Notes: generated by a model from the sequence alone, not told the origin. 64,000 nt of DNA from Massilia sp. BJB1822 (GCF_013369485.1 NZ_JABWEB010000006.1:186001-250000); one strand, 5' to 3'. Counted from the first letter of the stretch, positions 37,340 to 46,796 are shown. Numbers and translations are program-made.

Positions 37340-38665
37340 TCAGAGTATCTTGGGGCGTTTGTCGATGACGCGCTTGGCCTTGCCGGTCAGCGTGCGTTCG
37401 ATGCTGTTGGCGGCCAGCAGGCGCACCTTGGTGCTCACGCCGACATAGGTTTTGATGCGGTGTTCCAGTTCGCGCGCCAGCGCTTCGGTTTCGTGTTCGG
37501 CCAGCTTGCCCGTCAGTTCGGGACGCAGCTCGCCCACCACGTCCAGCTTGTCCAGATGGCCTTCGCGCGAGACGATGAGCTGGTATTGCGGCGCCAGCTT
37601 GGGCATTTTCAGAATGAGTTCCTCGATCTGGCTGGGGAAGACGTTGACGCCGCGGATGATCAGCATATCGTCCGAGCGGCCGGTGATCTTGCCCATGCGG
37701 CGCATGGAGCGCGAGGTGGGCGGCAGCAAGCGTGTGAGGTCGCGCGTGCGGTAGCGGATGACGGGCATCGCTTCCTTGCTCAGCGAGGTGAATACCAGCT
37801 CGCCTTCGGCGCCTTCGGGCAGCACCTCGCCCGTTTCGGGATCGATGATCTCGGGGTAGAAATGGTCTTCCCAGATCACGGGGCCGTCCTTGCTCTCTAC
37901 GCATTCGCTGGCGACGCCGGGGCCGATCACTTCCGATAGGCCGTAGATGTCCACCGCATCGAGGCCGGCGCGCTGCTCGATCTCGGCGCGCATGGCCTCG
38001 GTCCACGGCTCGGCGCCGAAGATGCCCACCTGCAGCGAGGAGCGGGCCGGGTCCAGGCCCTGGCGCTGGAATTCCTCGATGATGTTCAGCATGTACGAGG
38101 GCGTGACCATGATGATCGACGGCTTGAAATCCTGGATCAGCTGCACCTGCTTTTCCGTCTGCCCGCCGGACATGGGAATGACGGTGCAGCCCAGGCGCTC
38201 GGCGCCATAGTGGGCGCCCAGGCCGCCCGTGAACAGGCCATAGCCATAGGAGACGTGCACCATATCGCCGGCACGGCCGCCAGCGGCGCGGATGGAGCGC
38301 GCCACCATATCGGCCCACATATTGATATCCCTGGCCGTGTAGCCCACCACGGTGGCCTTACCGGTGGTGCCGCTGGAGGCATGCAGGCGCGCGATGCGCG
38401 ACTGCGGAACGGCGAACAGGCCGAAGGGATAGTTGTCGCGCAGGGTTTTCTTGTCGGTGAAGGGGAAGCGGGCCAGATCAGCCAAGGTTTTCAGGTCATC
38501 GGGATGCACGCCGGCCGCATCGAAGGCGGCGCGGTAGTGCGGCACATTGTCGTAGGCATGCTTGAGCGACCACTGCATGCGCTCCAGCTGCAGCGCCTGC
38601 AGCTCGTCGCGGCTGGCGCGTTCGATCGGCTCCAGCTCCGACGCGGCGGGATTGCGTTGGACCAT
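37340..38665 (-). CDS. paaK: Phenylacetate-CoA ligase
   Basis: This enzyme activates phenylacetate to phenylacetyl-CoA using ATP, the entry step of the pathway. The 441 residues show the adenylate-forming motif HASSGTTGKATVVGYT (about 95-110) and YGLSEVIGPGVASEC, then the C-terminal lid with GRSDDMLIIRGVNVFPSQIE. AAGGAG lies upstream of the ATG. It is located between paaI and paaJ. Confidence 0.96.
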   Translation of the reverse strand: MVQRNPAASELEPIERASRDELQALQLERMQWSLKHAYDNVPHYRAAFDAAGVHPDDLKTLADLARFPFTDKKTLRDNYPFGLFAVPQSRIARLHASSGTTGKATVVGYTARDINMWADMVARSIRAAGGRAGDMVHVSYGYGLFTGGLGAHYGAERLGCTVIPMSGGQTEKQVQLIQDFKPSIIMVTPSYMLNIIEEFQRQGLDPARSSLQVGIFGAEPWTEAMRAEIEQRAGLDAVDIYGLSEVIGPGVASECVESKDGPVIWEDHFYPEIIDPETGEVLPEGAEGELVFTSLSKEAMPVIRYRTRDLTRLLPPTSRSMRRMGKITGRSDDMLIIRGVNVFPSQIEELILKMPKLAPQYQLIVSREGHLDKLDVVGELRPELTGKLAEHETEALARELEHRIKTYVGVSTKVRLLAANSIERTLTGKAKRVIDKRPKIL

Positions 38666-38690
38666 CCGTGTCTCCTTGTGCGATTGCTTT

Positions 38691-39152
38691 CTATTCCTGC
38701 TGCGGCAGCACTTCTCCGCCGACGCGGTGCGACTTGCCGCGCAACAGGGCGATCAGCCGGCCATCCTGGTTGCGCACGCTGACGTCGTAGACACCCGTCT
38801 TGCCGGACAAGGCCTGCTCCACCGCTTCGGCGGTCAGCATATCTTCCTGGCGGCCAGGCGCCAGGTACTCGATGGTGCAACCGGCGCCCACCGTATTGAG
38901 GTTATGGCTGTTGCAGGCAAAGGCGAAGGCGCTGTCGGCCAGGGCGAAAATGAAGCCGCCGTGGCAAGTCAGATGCCCGTTCAGCATATCTTCCCGCACC
39001 GGCATGCTCATGCGCGCATAGCCGGGACGGATTTCCTCCAGCCGCATGCCCATGGCCTGGCTGGCGCGGTCGCGCGCGAACATGGCTTCGCCGGCCGCCT
39101 CGGCCAGTTGCTGGGGATCGGCGTGATAGCGATGGTGGACATTCTTATGCAT
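38691..39152 (-). CDS. paaI: Hotdog-fold phenylacetyl-CoA thioesterase
   Basis: A 153-residue hotdog-fold thioesterase with NGHLTCHGGFIFALADSAFA, the usual acyl-CoA-binding helix region. It is thought to release CoA from stalled intermediates. The start at 39152 (MHKNVHHRY) overlaps the 3' end of paaH by 8 bases, indicating coupled translation. A longer in-frame extension upstream is a shadow of paaH. Confidence 0.94.
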   Translation of the reverse strand: MHKNVHHRYHADPQQLAEAAGEAMFARDRASQAMGMRLEEIRPGYARMSMPVREDMLNGHLTCHGGFIFALADSAFAFACNSHNLNTVGAGCTIEYLAPGRQEDMLTAEAVEQALSGKTGVYDVSVRNQDGRLIALLRGKSHRVGGEVLPQQE

Positions 39153-40698
39153 GGAAGCGCGCTCCCGCCGCCTGTTTACGGCGCAGCAGCGGCGAGACGC
39201 GGTAGCGGTCCTCGCCGTAAGCGGCAGCCATGTTTTCCAGCACGGTGACGATATGGCCGATGCCCACGGCGTCGGCCCAGGCCAGCGGGCCGCGCGGATA
39301 GTTGACGCCCTTCTGCATCGCGGTATCGGCGGCGGCGGCGCTGCAGACGCCCTGGTTGACGGCATCGGCGGCCTCGTTGGCCAGCATGGCGACGGTGCGC
39401 ATCACGGCCAGGCCGGGCACGTCGTCCAGGCGGGTGACGGCAAAGCCGGCGGCCTGGAAGATGCCCACCACGGCGTCGAAGGCCTCCGGGCGGCACTGGT
39501 CGGCGCGGGCAAGCGCGATGCGGGCGGCCTTGGCATAGTCCAGCACCAGGTCGAAGACGATGGTGTCGGCATGCCGGTTGTCGCGCGCGCGGGCGGTGGC
39601 GGTGCGGCCATCGGTGAAGTAGACGGCGGCGCCGTTGCAGTGGAAGGCCGGCGCCTCGCTATGCTGGTGGCCTTCGGCCGATTTGCGGCGCGCCACTTTC
39701 TGGCCATGCGCTTCCAGGCGCTCGCACAGGGCGCGCGTGATGGCGTCGCTCTGGCCCGGCTCGATGCTGTAGCCCACATAGTCGGGACGCGGCTGCGGCG
39801 CTTCGCTGCGCGGCTCGGGGTTGGCCGCGCCTTCGCCGTAGCGGAAGAAGCCGCGCCCCGATTTGCGGCCCAGGAAACCGGCGTTCAGCAGCTCCTGCTG
39901 CAGCACCGAAGGCGTGTAGCGCGGATCGTTGTAATAGGCGTTGAAAACGGACTGGGTGACGGAGTAGTTCACGTCATGGCCGATCAGGTCCATCAGCTCG
40001 AATGGCCCCATGCGGAAGCCGCCGCCGTCGCGCATCACGGCATCGATGGTGGCCGGATCGGCGGCCTGCTCGTTCAAGAGGCGCAGACCTTCGGCATAGA
40101 AGGGACGCGCCACGCGGTTGACGATGAAGCCGGGCGTGGACTTGGCGTGCACCGGATTCTTGCCCCAGGCGGCGGCCGTATCGAAGACGGTGGCGGCGAC
40201 GGCGGAATCGCTGGCCACGCCGCTGATCACTTCCACCAGGGCCATCAGCGGCACGGGATTGAAGAAGTGCATGCCGACCAGGCGCTGGGGATGGCGCAGG
40301 CGGGCGGCAATGGCCGTCACCGAGATCGAGGAGGTATTGGTGGCGAGGATGGCGTTCTCGCCGACGATGGCTTCCAGATCGGCGAACAGGGCACGCTTGG
40401 CATCGAGGTTTTCGACGATGGCTTCCACCACCAGCGCGGCGTCGGCCATCTCGGCCAGGCCTGAGGCGGCATGCAGGCGGGCGCGCGCGGCATCGGCATT
40501 GGCCGCGCTCATCTTGCCCTTCTCCACCAGCTTGGCGTAGACGGCGCCGATATCGGCGATGGCCTTGAGCGCGGCTTCGGCGCGCGTGTCGAACAGGCGT
40601 ACCGTGTGGCCGGCGGCGGCGGCGATCTGCGCGATGCCCGAACCCATGGCGCCGCTGCCGATCACGGCGACGACGCTGCCAGTGGCGATTGCTGCCAT
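39145..40698 (-). CDS. paaH: 3-hydroxyadipyl-CoA dehydrogenase
   Basis: An NAD-dependent 3-hydroxyacyl-CoA dehydrogenase of 517 residues. The Rossmann motif VIGSGAMGSGIAQIAAAAGH opens the protein, and GMHFFNPVPLMALVEV marks the catalytic region. A second C-terminal 3HCDH domain follows, including NYPRGPLAWADA. It starts 2 bases after the paaG stop with GGGGGAA as ribosome site. Confidence 0.95.
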   Translation of the reverse strand: MAAIATGSVVAVIGSGAMGSGIAQIAAAAGHTVRLFDTRAEAALKAIADIGAVYAKLVEKGKMSAANADAARARLHAASGLAEMADAALVVEAIVENLDAKRALFADLEAIVGENAILATNTSSISVTAIAARLRHPQRLVGMHFFNPVPLMALVEVISGVASDSAVAATVFDTAAAWGKNPVHAKSTPGFIVNRVARPFYAEGLRLLNEQAADPATIDAVMRDGGGFRMGPFELMDLIGHDVNYSVTQSVFNAYYNDPRYTPSVLQQELLNAGFLGRKSGRGFFRYGEGAANPEPRSEAPQPRPDYVGYSIEPGQSDAITRALCERLEAHGQKVARRKSAEGHQHSEAPAFHCNGAAVYFTDGRTATARARDNRHADTIVFDLVLDYAKAARIALARADQCRPEAFDAVVGIFQAAGFAVTRLDDVPGLAVMRTVAMLANEAADAVNQGVCSAAAADTAMQKGVNYPRGPLAWADAVGIGHIVTVLENMAAAYGEDRYRVSPLLRRKQAAGARFHA

Positions 40699-40700
40699 GC

Positions 40701-41492
40701 TTATTCCCCCTTGAAGTGCGGCGTGCGTTTATGGATGAAGGCGTCCACGCCTTCGCGGTAATCGTGGCTGTAACCGAGTTCGCGCATCATCTCGCCCTCC
40801 AGCTTGAGCTGGTCCTGCAGCGAATTGCCGTAGCTGAGCTGCAGCGCTTTCTTGGTGAAAGCCAGGCCCTTGGTGGGCGCGACGGCGAAGTGTTCGGCCA
40901 TGGCCATCACATCGGTCATCAGCAGTTCGTCGGGCACGCATTTCCAGATCATGCCCCATTGCTCGGCGCGGTCGGCGGTGAGCTTTTCGCCCAGCATGGC
41001 CAGGCCGGTGGCGCGCGCGCGGCCGACCAGGCGCGGCAAAATCCAGGTGCCGCCGGTGTCGGGGATCAGGCCCAGTTTGCAGAAGGCTTCAATGAAGCAG
41101 GCCGATTTGGCGGCAACCACGATATCGCAGGCCAGGGCCAGGTTGGCGCCCGCGCCGGCGGCCACGCCGTTGACGGCGCAGATCACGGGCATGGGCAGTT
41201 CGCGCAGCGCCAGCACCAGGGGCGCATAGTATTTTTCCACCGACTCGCCCAGGTCCACGCCCTGGGCGCCCGGTTCCACGGCGCGGTCGGACAGATCCTG
41301 GCCGGCGCAGAAGCCGCGTCCCGTGCCGGTGAGGACGAAGACGCGCACCGATTTGTCCTCGCGCACCTTGGCCAGGGCGTCCTGCACTTCGCGGTGCATG
41401 GCCTGGGTGAAGCTGTTCAGCTTATCGGGGCGGTTCAGCGTCAGCTTGGCGATGCCGGCCTTGATTTCAAACAGGATGTTCTCGTAGCTCAT
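40701..41492 (-). CDS. paaG: 1,2-epoxyphenylacetyl-CoA isomerase
   Basis: A crotonase-fold enzyme of 263 residues that converts the ring epoxide to oxepin-CoA. Strongly PaaG-like stretches are LTGTGRGFCAGQDLSDR, NGVAAGAGANLALACDIV and IPDTGGTWILPRL. It is the only enoyl-CoA hydratase-type gene in the cluster, so paaF is lacking here. It lies 15 bases after paaE. Confidence 0.94.
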   Translation of the reverse strand: MSYENILFEIKAGIAKLTLNRPDKLNSFTQAMHREVQDALAKVREDKSVRVFVLTGTGRGFCAGQDLSDRAVEPGAQGVDLGESVEKYYAPLVLALRELPMPVICAVNGVAAGAGANLALACDIVVAAKSACFIEAFCKLGLIPDTGGTWILPRLVGRARATGLAMLGEKLTADRAEQWGMIWKCVPDELLMTDVMAMAEHFAVAPTKGLAFTKKALQLSYGNSLQDQLKLEGEMMRELGYSHDYREGVDAFIHKRTPHFKGE

Positions 41493-41507
41493 GTCGTGTC
41501 CCTTGGT

Positions 41508-42590
41508 TTATTCGCCCTGGTCGAAATCGACCACGAGCTTGTCCGTGACGGGGAAGCTCTGGCAGCTCAGCACAAAGCCGCGCGCGATCTCGTAATCTTC
41601 CAGAGCGTAGTTGACGTCCATATCGACCTTGCCATCCACCACCTTGCAGCGGCAGGTCGAACACACGCCGCCCTTGCAAGAGTAGCGCATATCGAGGCCG
41701 GCGCGCAGGCCCGCATCGAGCACGGATTCCTTGTCCTTCTCCATGCTGAAGGTGGCGGCATTGCCGTCCATGATGACGGTGACTTCGGTCAGATGGCGCG
41801 CAGCTGCGGCGTCGAGCTGGGCGCGCGGCTGGTGCTGGTGCTTGGGGATGCTGGCGGCGAACAGTTCAATCTTGATATTCGCTTTCGGCATGCCGGCTTC
41901 CTGCAAGGCGGCGGAGACGCCAAGCATCATGTCTTCCGGGCCGCAGATGAAGGCCACGTCGTAGTCGGCGATGTCGACCCAGTGCTGCAGGAACTGCTGG
42001 CATTTTTCCTTGGTGATGCGGCCGTTGAACAGTTCAATGTCCTGCTGCTCGCGGCTCATCACGTAGACGATATTCAGGCGCTCCAGATAGGCGTCCTTCA
42101 GCTCCATCAACTCGTTCTTGAAGATCACCGAGGACGAGGCGCGGTTGCCGTAGAACAGGGTGAAGCTGCTGTGCGGCTCGGTCAGCAAGGTGGTCTTGAT
42201 GATGGAGAGGATGGGCGTGATGCCGCTGCCGGCCGCGAAGGCCAGGTAATTGCGGCGGCTGGCCGCGTCCAGCGCCACATTGAAGTGGCCCATGGGCGGC
42301 ATGACGTCGACGGTGGCGCCAGGCTTCAATGTGTCGTTGGCCCAGCTGGAGAACAGGCCGCCCGGCGTGCGCTTGATGGCCACGCGCAGCGCGCCGTCCT
42401 GCACGGCGGAGCAGATGGAATAGGAACGGCGCACGTCCTCCTCGCCGATCTGGGCGCGCAAGGTCAGGTGCTGGCCCTGCTGGTAGTGGAAGCTGGCGGC
42501 CAGTTCCGGCGGCACGGCGAAGGTGACGGCGATGCAGTCGCGCGTTTCATGCTGCACGCCGGCGACGGACAATGAATAGAATTTGCTCAT
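41508..42590 (-). CDS. paaE: Phenylacetyl-CoA epoxidase reductase subunit
   Basis: The electron-transfer subunit of the PaaABCE oxygenase, 360 residues. An N-terminal flavin domain (RRSYSIC) and NADPH domain (about 110-240) are followed by a C-terminal plant-type ferredoxin domain with the cluster motif CKGGVCSTCRCKV (about 300-315). It passes electrons from NADPH to the di-iron centre in PaaA. It starts 4 bases after paaD. Confidence 0.95.
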   Translation of the reverse strand: MSKFYSLSVAGVQHETRDCIAVTFAVPPELAASFHYQQGQHLTLRAQIGEEDVRRSYSICSAVQDGALRVAIKRTPGGLFSSWANDTLKPGATVDVMPPMGHFNVALDAASRRNYLAFAAGSGITPILSIIKTTLLTEPHSSFTLFYGNRASSSVIFKNELMELKDAYLERLNIVYVMSREQQDIELFNGRITKEKCQQFLQHWVDIADYDVAFICGPEDMMLGVSAALQEAGMPKANIKIELFAASIPKHQHQPRAQLDAAAARHLTEVTVIMDGNAATFSMEKDKESVLDAGLRAGLDMRYSCKGGVCSTCRCKVVDGKVDMDVNYALEDYEIARGFVLSCQSFPVTDKLVVDFDQGE

Positions 42591-42594
42591 GGTC

Positions 42595-43137
42595 TCAATG
42601 GCACTTGAAGTAGTCGAAAGGCTCCTGGCAGTCCCGGCATTTGTACAGGGCTTTGCAGGGCGTGGAGCCGAACTGGCTGGTGAGTTCCGTATGGGGCGAG
42701 CCGCAGTGCGGGCAGACGACTTTCAGCGCGGGCTGGGCGCGGCGGCTGACGCCGGCCTTCAGATTGCTGATGTCGATCACGCGCTCGGCCGGCGGCGCGA
42801 TGCCGTAGCCGGTCAGGCGCGCCTTGCCACGCTCGCTCATCCAGTCCGTGGTCCAGGCGGGCGAGAGGCGGGTGGCGACGGTGACGTAATCGACGCCGTG
42901 GCCGCGCAGCGCGGCGTGCACGGCCTGCTCGATCACCTGCATGGCGGGGCAGCCCGAGTAGGTGGGCGTGATGGTGACGGTGCAGGCCGAGCGGCCGGTA
43001 ACCTGCACATCGCGCACGATGCCCAGGTCGACCACCGAGATCACGGGGATTTCGGGGTCGGACACTTCGTTCAGCCAGGCCCAGATCTGGTCCGCACTCA
43101 GCGACGCGGCGGCGGGGTCTGTCATGGGGGCGTTCAT
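42595..43137 (-). CDS. paaD: Phenylacetate oxygenase maturation factor
   Basis: A 180-residue protein with an N-terminal MIP18/DUF59 domain (SDPEIPVISVVDLGIVRDV, then TPTYSGCPAM) and a C-terminal zinc-ribbon-like part with two Cys pairs (CPHCGSPH and CRDCQEPF). It is thought to help assemble the iron centres of the epoxidase. The ATG 43137 overlaps the paaC stop by one base. Long upstream frame readings are shadows of paaC. Confidence 0.93.
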   Translation of the reverse strand: MNAPMTDPAAASLSADQIWAWLNEVSDPEIPVISVVDLGIVRDVQVTGRSACTVTITPTYSGCPAMQVIEQAVHAALRGHGVDYVTVATRLSPAWTTDWMSERGKARLTGYGIAPPAERVIDISNLKAGVSRRAQPALKVVCPHCGSPHTELTSQFGSTPCKALYKCRDCQEPFDYFKCH

Positions 43138-43901
43138 CACCACTCGGCGCCGGGATAGGCGCGCTGCAGGAACTGCATCTCGGCCAGCAGATAGCCCAGG
43201 TGCTCGCTGTGGCGGCCTTGCTTGCCGCCCTGCTGCATCCAGGCTTCGACTGGCGGCATGGTGAGCGTGGCTTCGCCGAAGATGTCGGCCACGTGGTCGA
43301 ACCACTGGCTGCGCAGGCCGGCGGCGGCGGGGGCGATGCCGGCGGCGACCATGGCCTCGTCCACGGCGTCGTAGTGGAAGGCTTCGCCGGTGTACATCCA
43401 CAGCTCGTTGGCGGCCGTTTGCGCGCGGGCGTGGCTTAGTTCCGTGCCGTCGCCCAGGCGCACAATCAGGTCGCCGCTGCGGCGCAGATGGTAGGTCACT
43501 TCCTTCAGCGATTTTTCCGCGATCTGGGCGATGCGCTGGTCGGCCGATTGGCTCAGGGCGCCAATCTGGAAGTAGTGCCAGGTATCGAAATAGAACTGGC
43601 GCATCAGCACATCGGCGTAATTGCCGTTGGGCTGCTCGACCAGGAGCAGATTCTTGAAGTCGTGGGCATCGCGCAGGAAGGCGATCTGGTCTTCGTTGCG
43701 GCCCTGGCCTTCCAGTTCGGCGGCATAGCTGAACCACATGCGGGTCTGGCCCAGCAGGTCGAGCGAGACATTGGTCAGCGCCATGTCCTCTTCCAGCGCC
43801 GGCCCCTTGCCGCACAATTCGGACAGACGCTGGCTCAGCACCAGGGCGTTGTCGCCCAGGCGCAGCAGGTAATTGATTTTGTGGTCCATGGCGGCGCTCA
43901 C
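43137..43901 (-). CDS. paaC: Phenylacetyl-CoA epoxidase structural subunit
   Basis: A ferritin-like but metal-free partner of PaaA, 254 residues. Typical stretches are YLLRLGDNALVLSQRLSE and QFYFDTWHYFQIGALSQS. It forms the PaaAC core of the oxygenase. Its start overlaps the paaB stop by four bases (ATGA). Confidence 0.95.
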   Translation of the reverse strand: MSAAMDHKINYLLRLGDNALVLSQRLSELCGKGPALEEDMALTNVSLDLLGQTRMWFSYAAELEGQGRNEDQIAFLRDAHDFKNLLLVEQPNGNYADVLMRQFYFDTWHYFQIGALSQSADQRIAQIAEKSLKEVTYHLRRSGDLIVRLGDGTELSHARAQTAANELWMYTGEAFHYDAVDEAMVAAGIAPAAAGLRSQWFDHVADIFGEATLTMPPVEAWMQQGGKQGRHSEHLGYLLAEMQFLQRAYPGAEW

Positions 43902-44182
43902 AGGTTCTTCACTTCTTCCGGCATGGGGAAGAAGGTCGGGTGGCGGTACACCTTGCTGTTGGCCGGCTCGAACAGGGCGCCCTTGTCGCCCGGGCTGCTG
44001 GCGACGATGTCGGCGGCGCGCGCAACCCAGATGCTGACGCCCTCATTGCGGCGGGTGTAGACGTCGCGCGCGTTATTGATCGCCATTTCCGCGTCGGGCG
44101 CGTGCAGGCTGCCCACATGTTTGTGCGCCAGACCGTGCTGGCTGCGGATGAAAACTTCCCACAGAGGCCATTCCTTGCTCAT
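43898..44182 (-). CDS. paaB: Phenylacetyl-CoA epoxidase small subunit
   Basis: A 94-residue subunit with WPLWEVFIRSQHGLAHKHVG, which is characteristic of PaaB. It bridges PaaAC units in the oxygenase complex. It starts 12 bases after paaA and ends overlapping paaC. Confidence 0.95.
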   Translation of the reverse strand: MSKEWPLWEVFIRSQHGLAHKHVGSLHAPDAEMAINNARDVYTRRNEGVSIWVARAADIVASSPGDKGALFEPANSKVYRHPTFFPMPEEVKNL

Positions 44183-44194
44183 CTTGCTGTCTCC

Positions 44195-45184
44195 TCAGGC
44201 CGCAGCCTTTTTGTCGGTATGTTTGTCGGCATAGGCCACCAGAGCGTCGCGGAACCATTCGCCATCCTCATAAGCCTTGACGCGGGTGCGCAGGCGCTCG
44301 CGGTTGCACGGACCGTTGCCCTTCAGGACGTTGTGGAATTCGGACCAGTCAATGGCGCCGAAATCGTAGCTGCCGCGTTCCGCGTTCCATTTCAGGTCGG
44401 GGTCGGGGACGGTCAGGCCGAGGAATTCAGCTTGGGGCACGGTCTGGTCGACCATGCGCTGGCGCAGCTCGTCGTTGGAGAACAGCTTGATGCGCCATTG
44501 GCTCGATTGGGCGCTGTTGACGGAATCGGCGTCCGAGGGGCCGAACATCATCAGCGAGGGCCACCACCAGCGGTTGAGCGCATCCTGGGCCATGGCTTTC
44601 TGCTCGGGCGTGCCGCGCGCGAGGCTGAGCATGATGTCGTAGCCCTGGCGCGCGTGGAAGGATTCCTCCTTGCAGACGCGGATCATGGCGCGCGCATACG
44701 GGCCGTAGGAGCAGCGGCAGAGCGGGATCTGGTTGATGATGGCGGAACCGTCGACCAGCCAACCGATGGCACCCATATCGGCCCAGCTCAGGGTCGGGTA
44801 GTTGAAGATGCTGGAGTATTTGGCTTTGCCGGCATGCAGGGCGGCCAGCAGTTCGTCGCGCGAGACGCCCAGGGTTTCGGCGGCGCTGTAGAGATACAGG
44901 CCATGGCCCGCCTCGTCCTGGATCTTAGCCAGGAGGATGGATTTGCGCTTGAGCGTGGGGGCGCGCGTGACCCAGTTCCCTTCCGGCAGCTGACCCACGA
45001 TTTCCGAGTGGGCGTGCTGGGAGATTTGCCGGATCAGCGTTTTGCGGTATGCTTCCGGCATCCAATCTTTCGGCTCGATCTTGACGCCGGCATCGATACG
45101 GTCCTGGAAGGCGCGCTCCTCAGCGCCCATCTCGTCCTGGCTGCGGACGGTTTTCAGACCGGTTTCCACCATTTGTGCATACAT
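44195..45184 (-). CDS. paaA: Phenylacetyl-CoA epoxidase catalytic subunit
   Basis: The di-iron oxygenase subunit, 329 residues, forming the 1,2-epoxide of phenylacetyl-CoA. Iron ligands are in the paired ferritin-type motifs [13 protein letters not shown] and [13 protein letters not shown]. It is the first gene of the operon, divergent from paaX with a 121-base AT-rich spacer that must hold both promoters. Confidence 0.96.
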   Translation of the reverse strand: MYAQMVETGLKTVRSQDEMGAEERAFQDRIDAGVKIEPKDWMPEAYRKTLIRQISQHAHSEIVGQLPEGNWVTRAPTLKRKSILLAKIQDEAGHGLYLYSAAETLGVSRDELLAALHAGKAKYSSIFNYPTLSWADMGAIGWLVDGSAIINQIPLCRCSYGPYARAMIRVCKEESFHARQGYDIMLSLARGTPEQKAMAQDALNRWWWPSLMMFGPSDADSVNSAQSSQWRIKLFSNDELRQRMVDQTVPQAEFLGLTVPDPDLKWNAERGSYDFGAIDWSEFHNVLKGNGPCNRERLRTRVKAYEDGEWFRDALVAYADKHTDKKAAA

Positions 45185-45305
45185 GGCATGTCTCCGATTT
45201 TAGGTATGAGGCGATAATACGATACAAATTTTCGTTTGCATACTGATTTTTTGTGTCACATAAATTTCCCGTATCTCATCAATACTGTTGTATAGAATGT
45301 GGCTT
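45185..45305. promoter_or_regulatory. paaA-paaX divergent control region
   Basis: This AT-rich spacer contains six ATAC/GTAT tetrads within 80 bases. Among them are ATACTGTTGTAT (45282-45293), a symmetrical element next to the paaX start, and the imperfect repeat ATACAAA/TTTGCAT (45222-45241) upstream of paaA. These are candidate PaaX sites; the known E. coli PaaX box is not obvious. Confidence 0.45.
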
Positions 45306-46232
45306 ATGCAAAATAAACAGAAGATGAGCGAATGGATCGCAGGCTTTCTGGCGGCCGATCCGCCGCGCTCGAAATCCCTGCTGACCACCATATTCGGCGA
45401 CGCCATCGTGCCGCACGGCGGCACAGCCTGGATGGGCAGCCTGATCGAGCTGCTGGCGCCCTTCGGCGTCAACGACCGCCTGCTGCGCACCTCGGTGTTC
45501 CGGCTGGCGCAGGAAGGCTGGCTGGGCGCCCAGCGCGACGGGCGGCGCAGCGCGTATGCGATCACGCCCGACGCGATGCAGCGCTTCAGCCGCGCTTACC
45601 GGCGCGTGTATGCGCCGCTGCACAATGACTGGGACGGCCAGTGGACGCTGGTGCTGGGCAGCAGCGGCCTGGATGCGGCCGAACGCGGGGCGCTGCGCAA
45701 GGAGCTGCTGTGGGAGGGGTATTGCCTGATCGCGCCCGGCATCGCGGGGCATCCGGCGGGCGACGGCGAGGCGCTGCAGGCGCTGCTCGAACGCTGCGGC
45801 TTGCGGGACAAGGTCTTTGTCTGCAAGGCGGCCGAGGCGCCGGGCATGCAGGCGCGGCCCCTGGGCGAGCTGGTGGCCGAGGGCTGGGATCTGTCGGGCG
45901 TGGTGGATGGCTACCGCCAGTTTCTGGTGCACTTCGCGCCGCTGCTGGATCTGATCGAGGATGGGCAGAAGATGACGGCGGAGCAGGCCTTTGTGGCGCG
46001 CACCCTGCTGATCCACGCTTACCGGCGCGTGCAGCTGCACGATCCGCATCTACCGGTGGCGCTGCTGCCGGAGCCGTGGCCGGGCGCGGCGGCCTACGAA
46101 CTGGCGCGCGCGCTGTACCGGGCGCTGTACCGCGAGGCCGAGGAACATCTGATGCGCGCGCTGCATCGCGAGGATGCGTCGGCGCCGGAGGCCGATGCCT
46201 CGTTTTACCAGCGCTTTGGCGGACTGGATTAG
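45306..46232 (+). CDS. paaX: Phenylacetyl-CoA-responsive repressor
   Basis: A PaaX-family transcription factor of about 308 residues. An N-terminal winged helix contains GGTAWMGSLIELLAPFGVND and LLRTSVFRLAQEGWL, followed by PaaX-like central and C-terminal domains. It represses paa genes until phenylacetyl-CoA binds. The exact start is uncertain: ATG 45306 is used, 45297 and 45324 are possible, and none has a strong ribosome site. Its position divergent from paaA fits autoregulation. Confidence 0.93.
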   Translation: MQNKQKMSEWIAGFLAADPPRSKSLLTTIFGDAIVPHGGTAWMGSLIELLAPFGVNDRLLRTSVFRLAQEGWLGAQRDGRRSAYAITPDAMQRFSRAYRRVYAPLHNDWDGQWTLVLGSSGLDAAERGALRKELLWEGYCLIAPGIAGHPAGDGEALQALLERCGLRDKVFVCKAAEAPGMQARPLGELVAEGWDLSGVVDGYRQFLVHFAPLLDLIEDGQKMTAEQAFVARTLLIHAYRRVQLHDPHLPVALLPEPWPGAAAYELARALYRALYREAEEHLMRALHREDASAPEADASFYQRFGGLD

Positions 46233-46238
46233 GTTTTC

Positions 46239-46703
46239 TCAGTCGGTGCAGCGGCGGGCGGCGAGGCGGCGGTCGGTGTAGGGCAGCCAGTGCTCGACCT
46301 TGGCCTGCTGGCGCCATAGCGCAGCGCGCACCCAGGTGCCGCGGGCGCCGCGGCGTATCCAGATGTCGCGCCAGGCGTTGTGGACACAGCCGGTTACCAG
46401 TAAAGCCCAGGCACGCGGCGAAACAGCCTCGCCAGCGTACATCAGGCGGTCCCCGCGAACTTCGGCGTAATGGTCAACGCCGTGGTGACGCAGGCGCAGC
46501 TCGGTTCCATCAGGCAGATACACGTCTTTCCACTGATAGCCGCGCGGGCTCTGACGGCCGCCGCTGCGCGCGGTCAGCCAGTCGCGCAGCGCCTCAGACA
46601 CCACATCGTTGATAGTGTGGCGATCGCCGGTCTTGTGCAGCTGCAAGGCCAGCTCGATATAGAGGTCGGGTTTGACCTCCACAACCATCGTCTCGTTTTG
46701 CAT
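46239..46703 (-). CDS. Ribbon-helix-helix protein with RAMA-like C-terminal domain
   Basis: A 154-residue protein. Residues 1-50 look like a ribbon-helix-helix DNA-binding region (VVEVKPDLYIELALQLH, then NDVVSEALRDWL). A linker and a domain from about residue 70 follow: VYLPDGTELRLRHHGVDHY, then SPRAWALLVTGC and HNAWRDIWIRR. This closely recalls the RAMA domain found with restriction and DNA-modification systems. The start is unsure; 46745 is an alternative. Six GTCTCG/CGAGAC hexamers surround its start, suggesting that it binds its own control region. No methylase or nuclease gene is adjacent. Confidence 0.7.
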   Translation of the reverse strand: MQNETMVVEVKPDLYIELALQLHKTGDRHTINDVVSEALRDWLTARSGGRQSPRGYQWKDVYLPDGTELRLRHHGVDHYAEVRGDRLMYAGEAVSPRAWALLVTGCVHNAWRDIWIRRGARGTWVRAALWRQQAKVEHWLPYTDRRLAARRCTD

Positions 46704-46725
46704 TTTTGCGTCTCGCATTGTCTCG
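46690..46725. promoter_or_regulatory. Downstream half of phased GTCTCG array
   Basis: GTCTCG occurs at 46690, 46710 and 46720, spaced 20 and 10 bases apart, around the start of the RHH/RAMA gene. The copies face the inverted CGAGAC set at 46797-46822. The regular ten-base step places them on one face of the helix. Confidence 0.55.
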
Positions 46726-46796
46726 TTTGTGTAAATGTTGGACACCCTTCTTCATAGGAGAGTTCCAAGCACTTTGACCAAAAGTTGGCTCAGACC

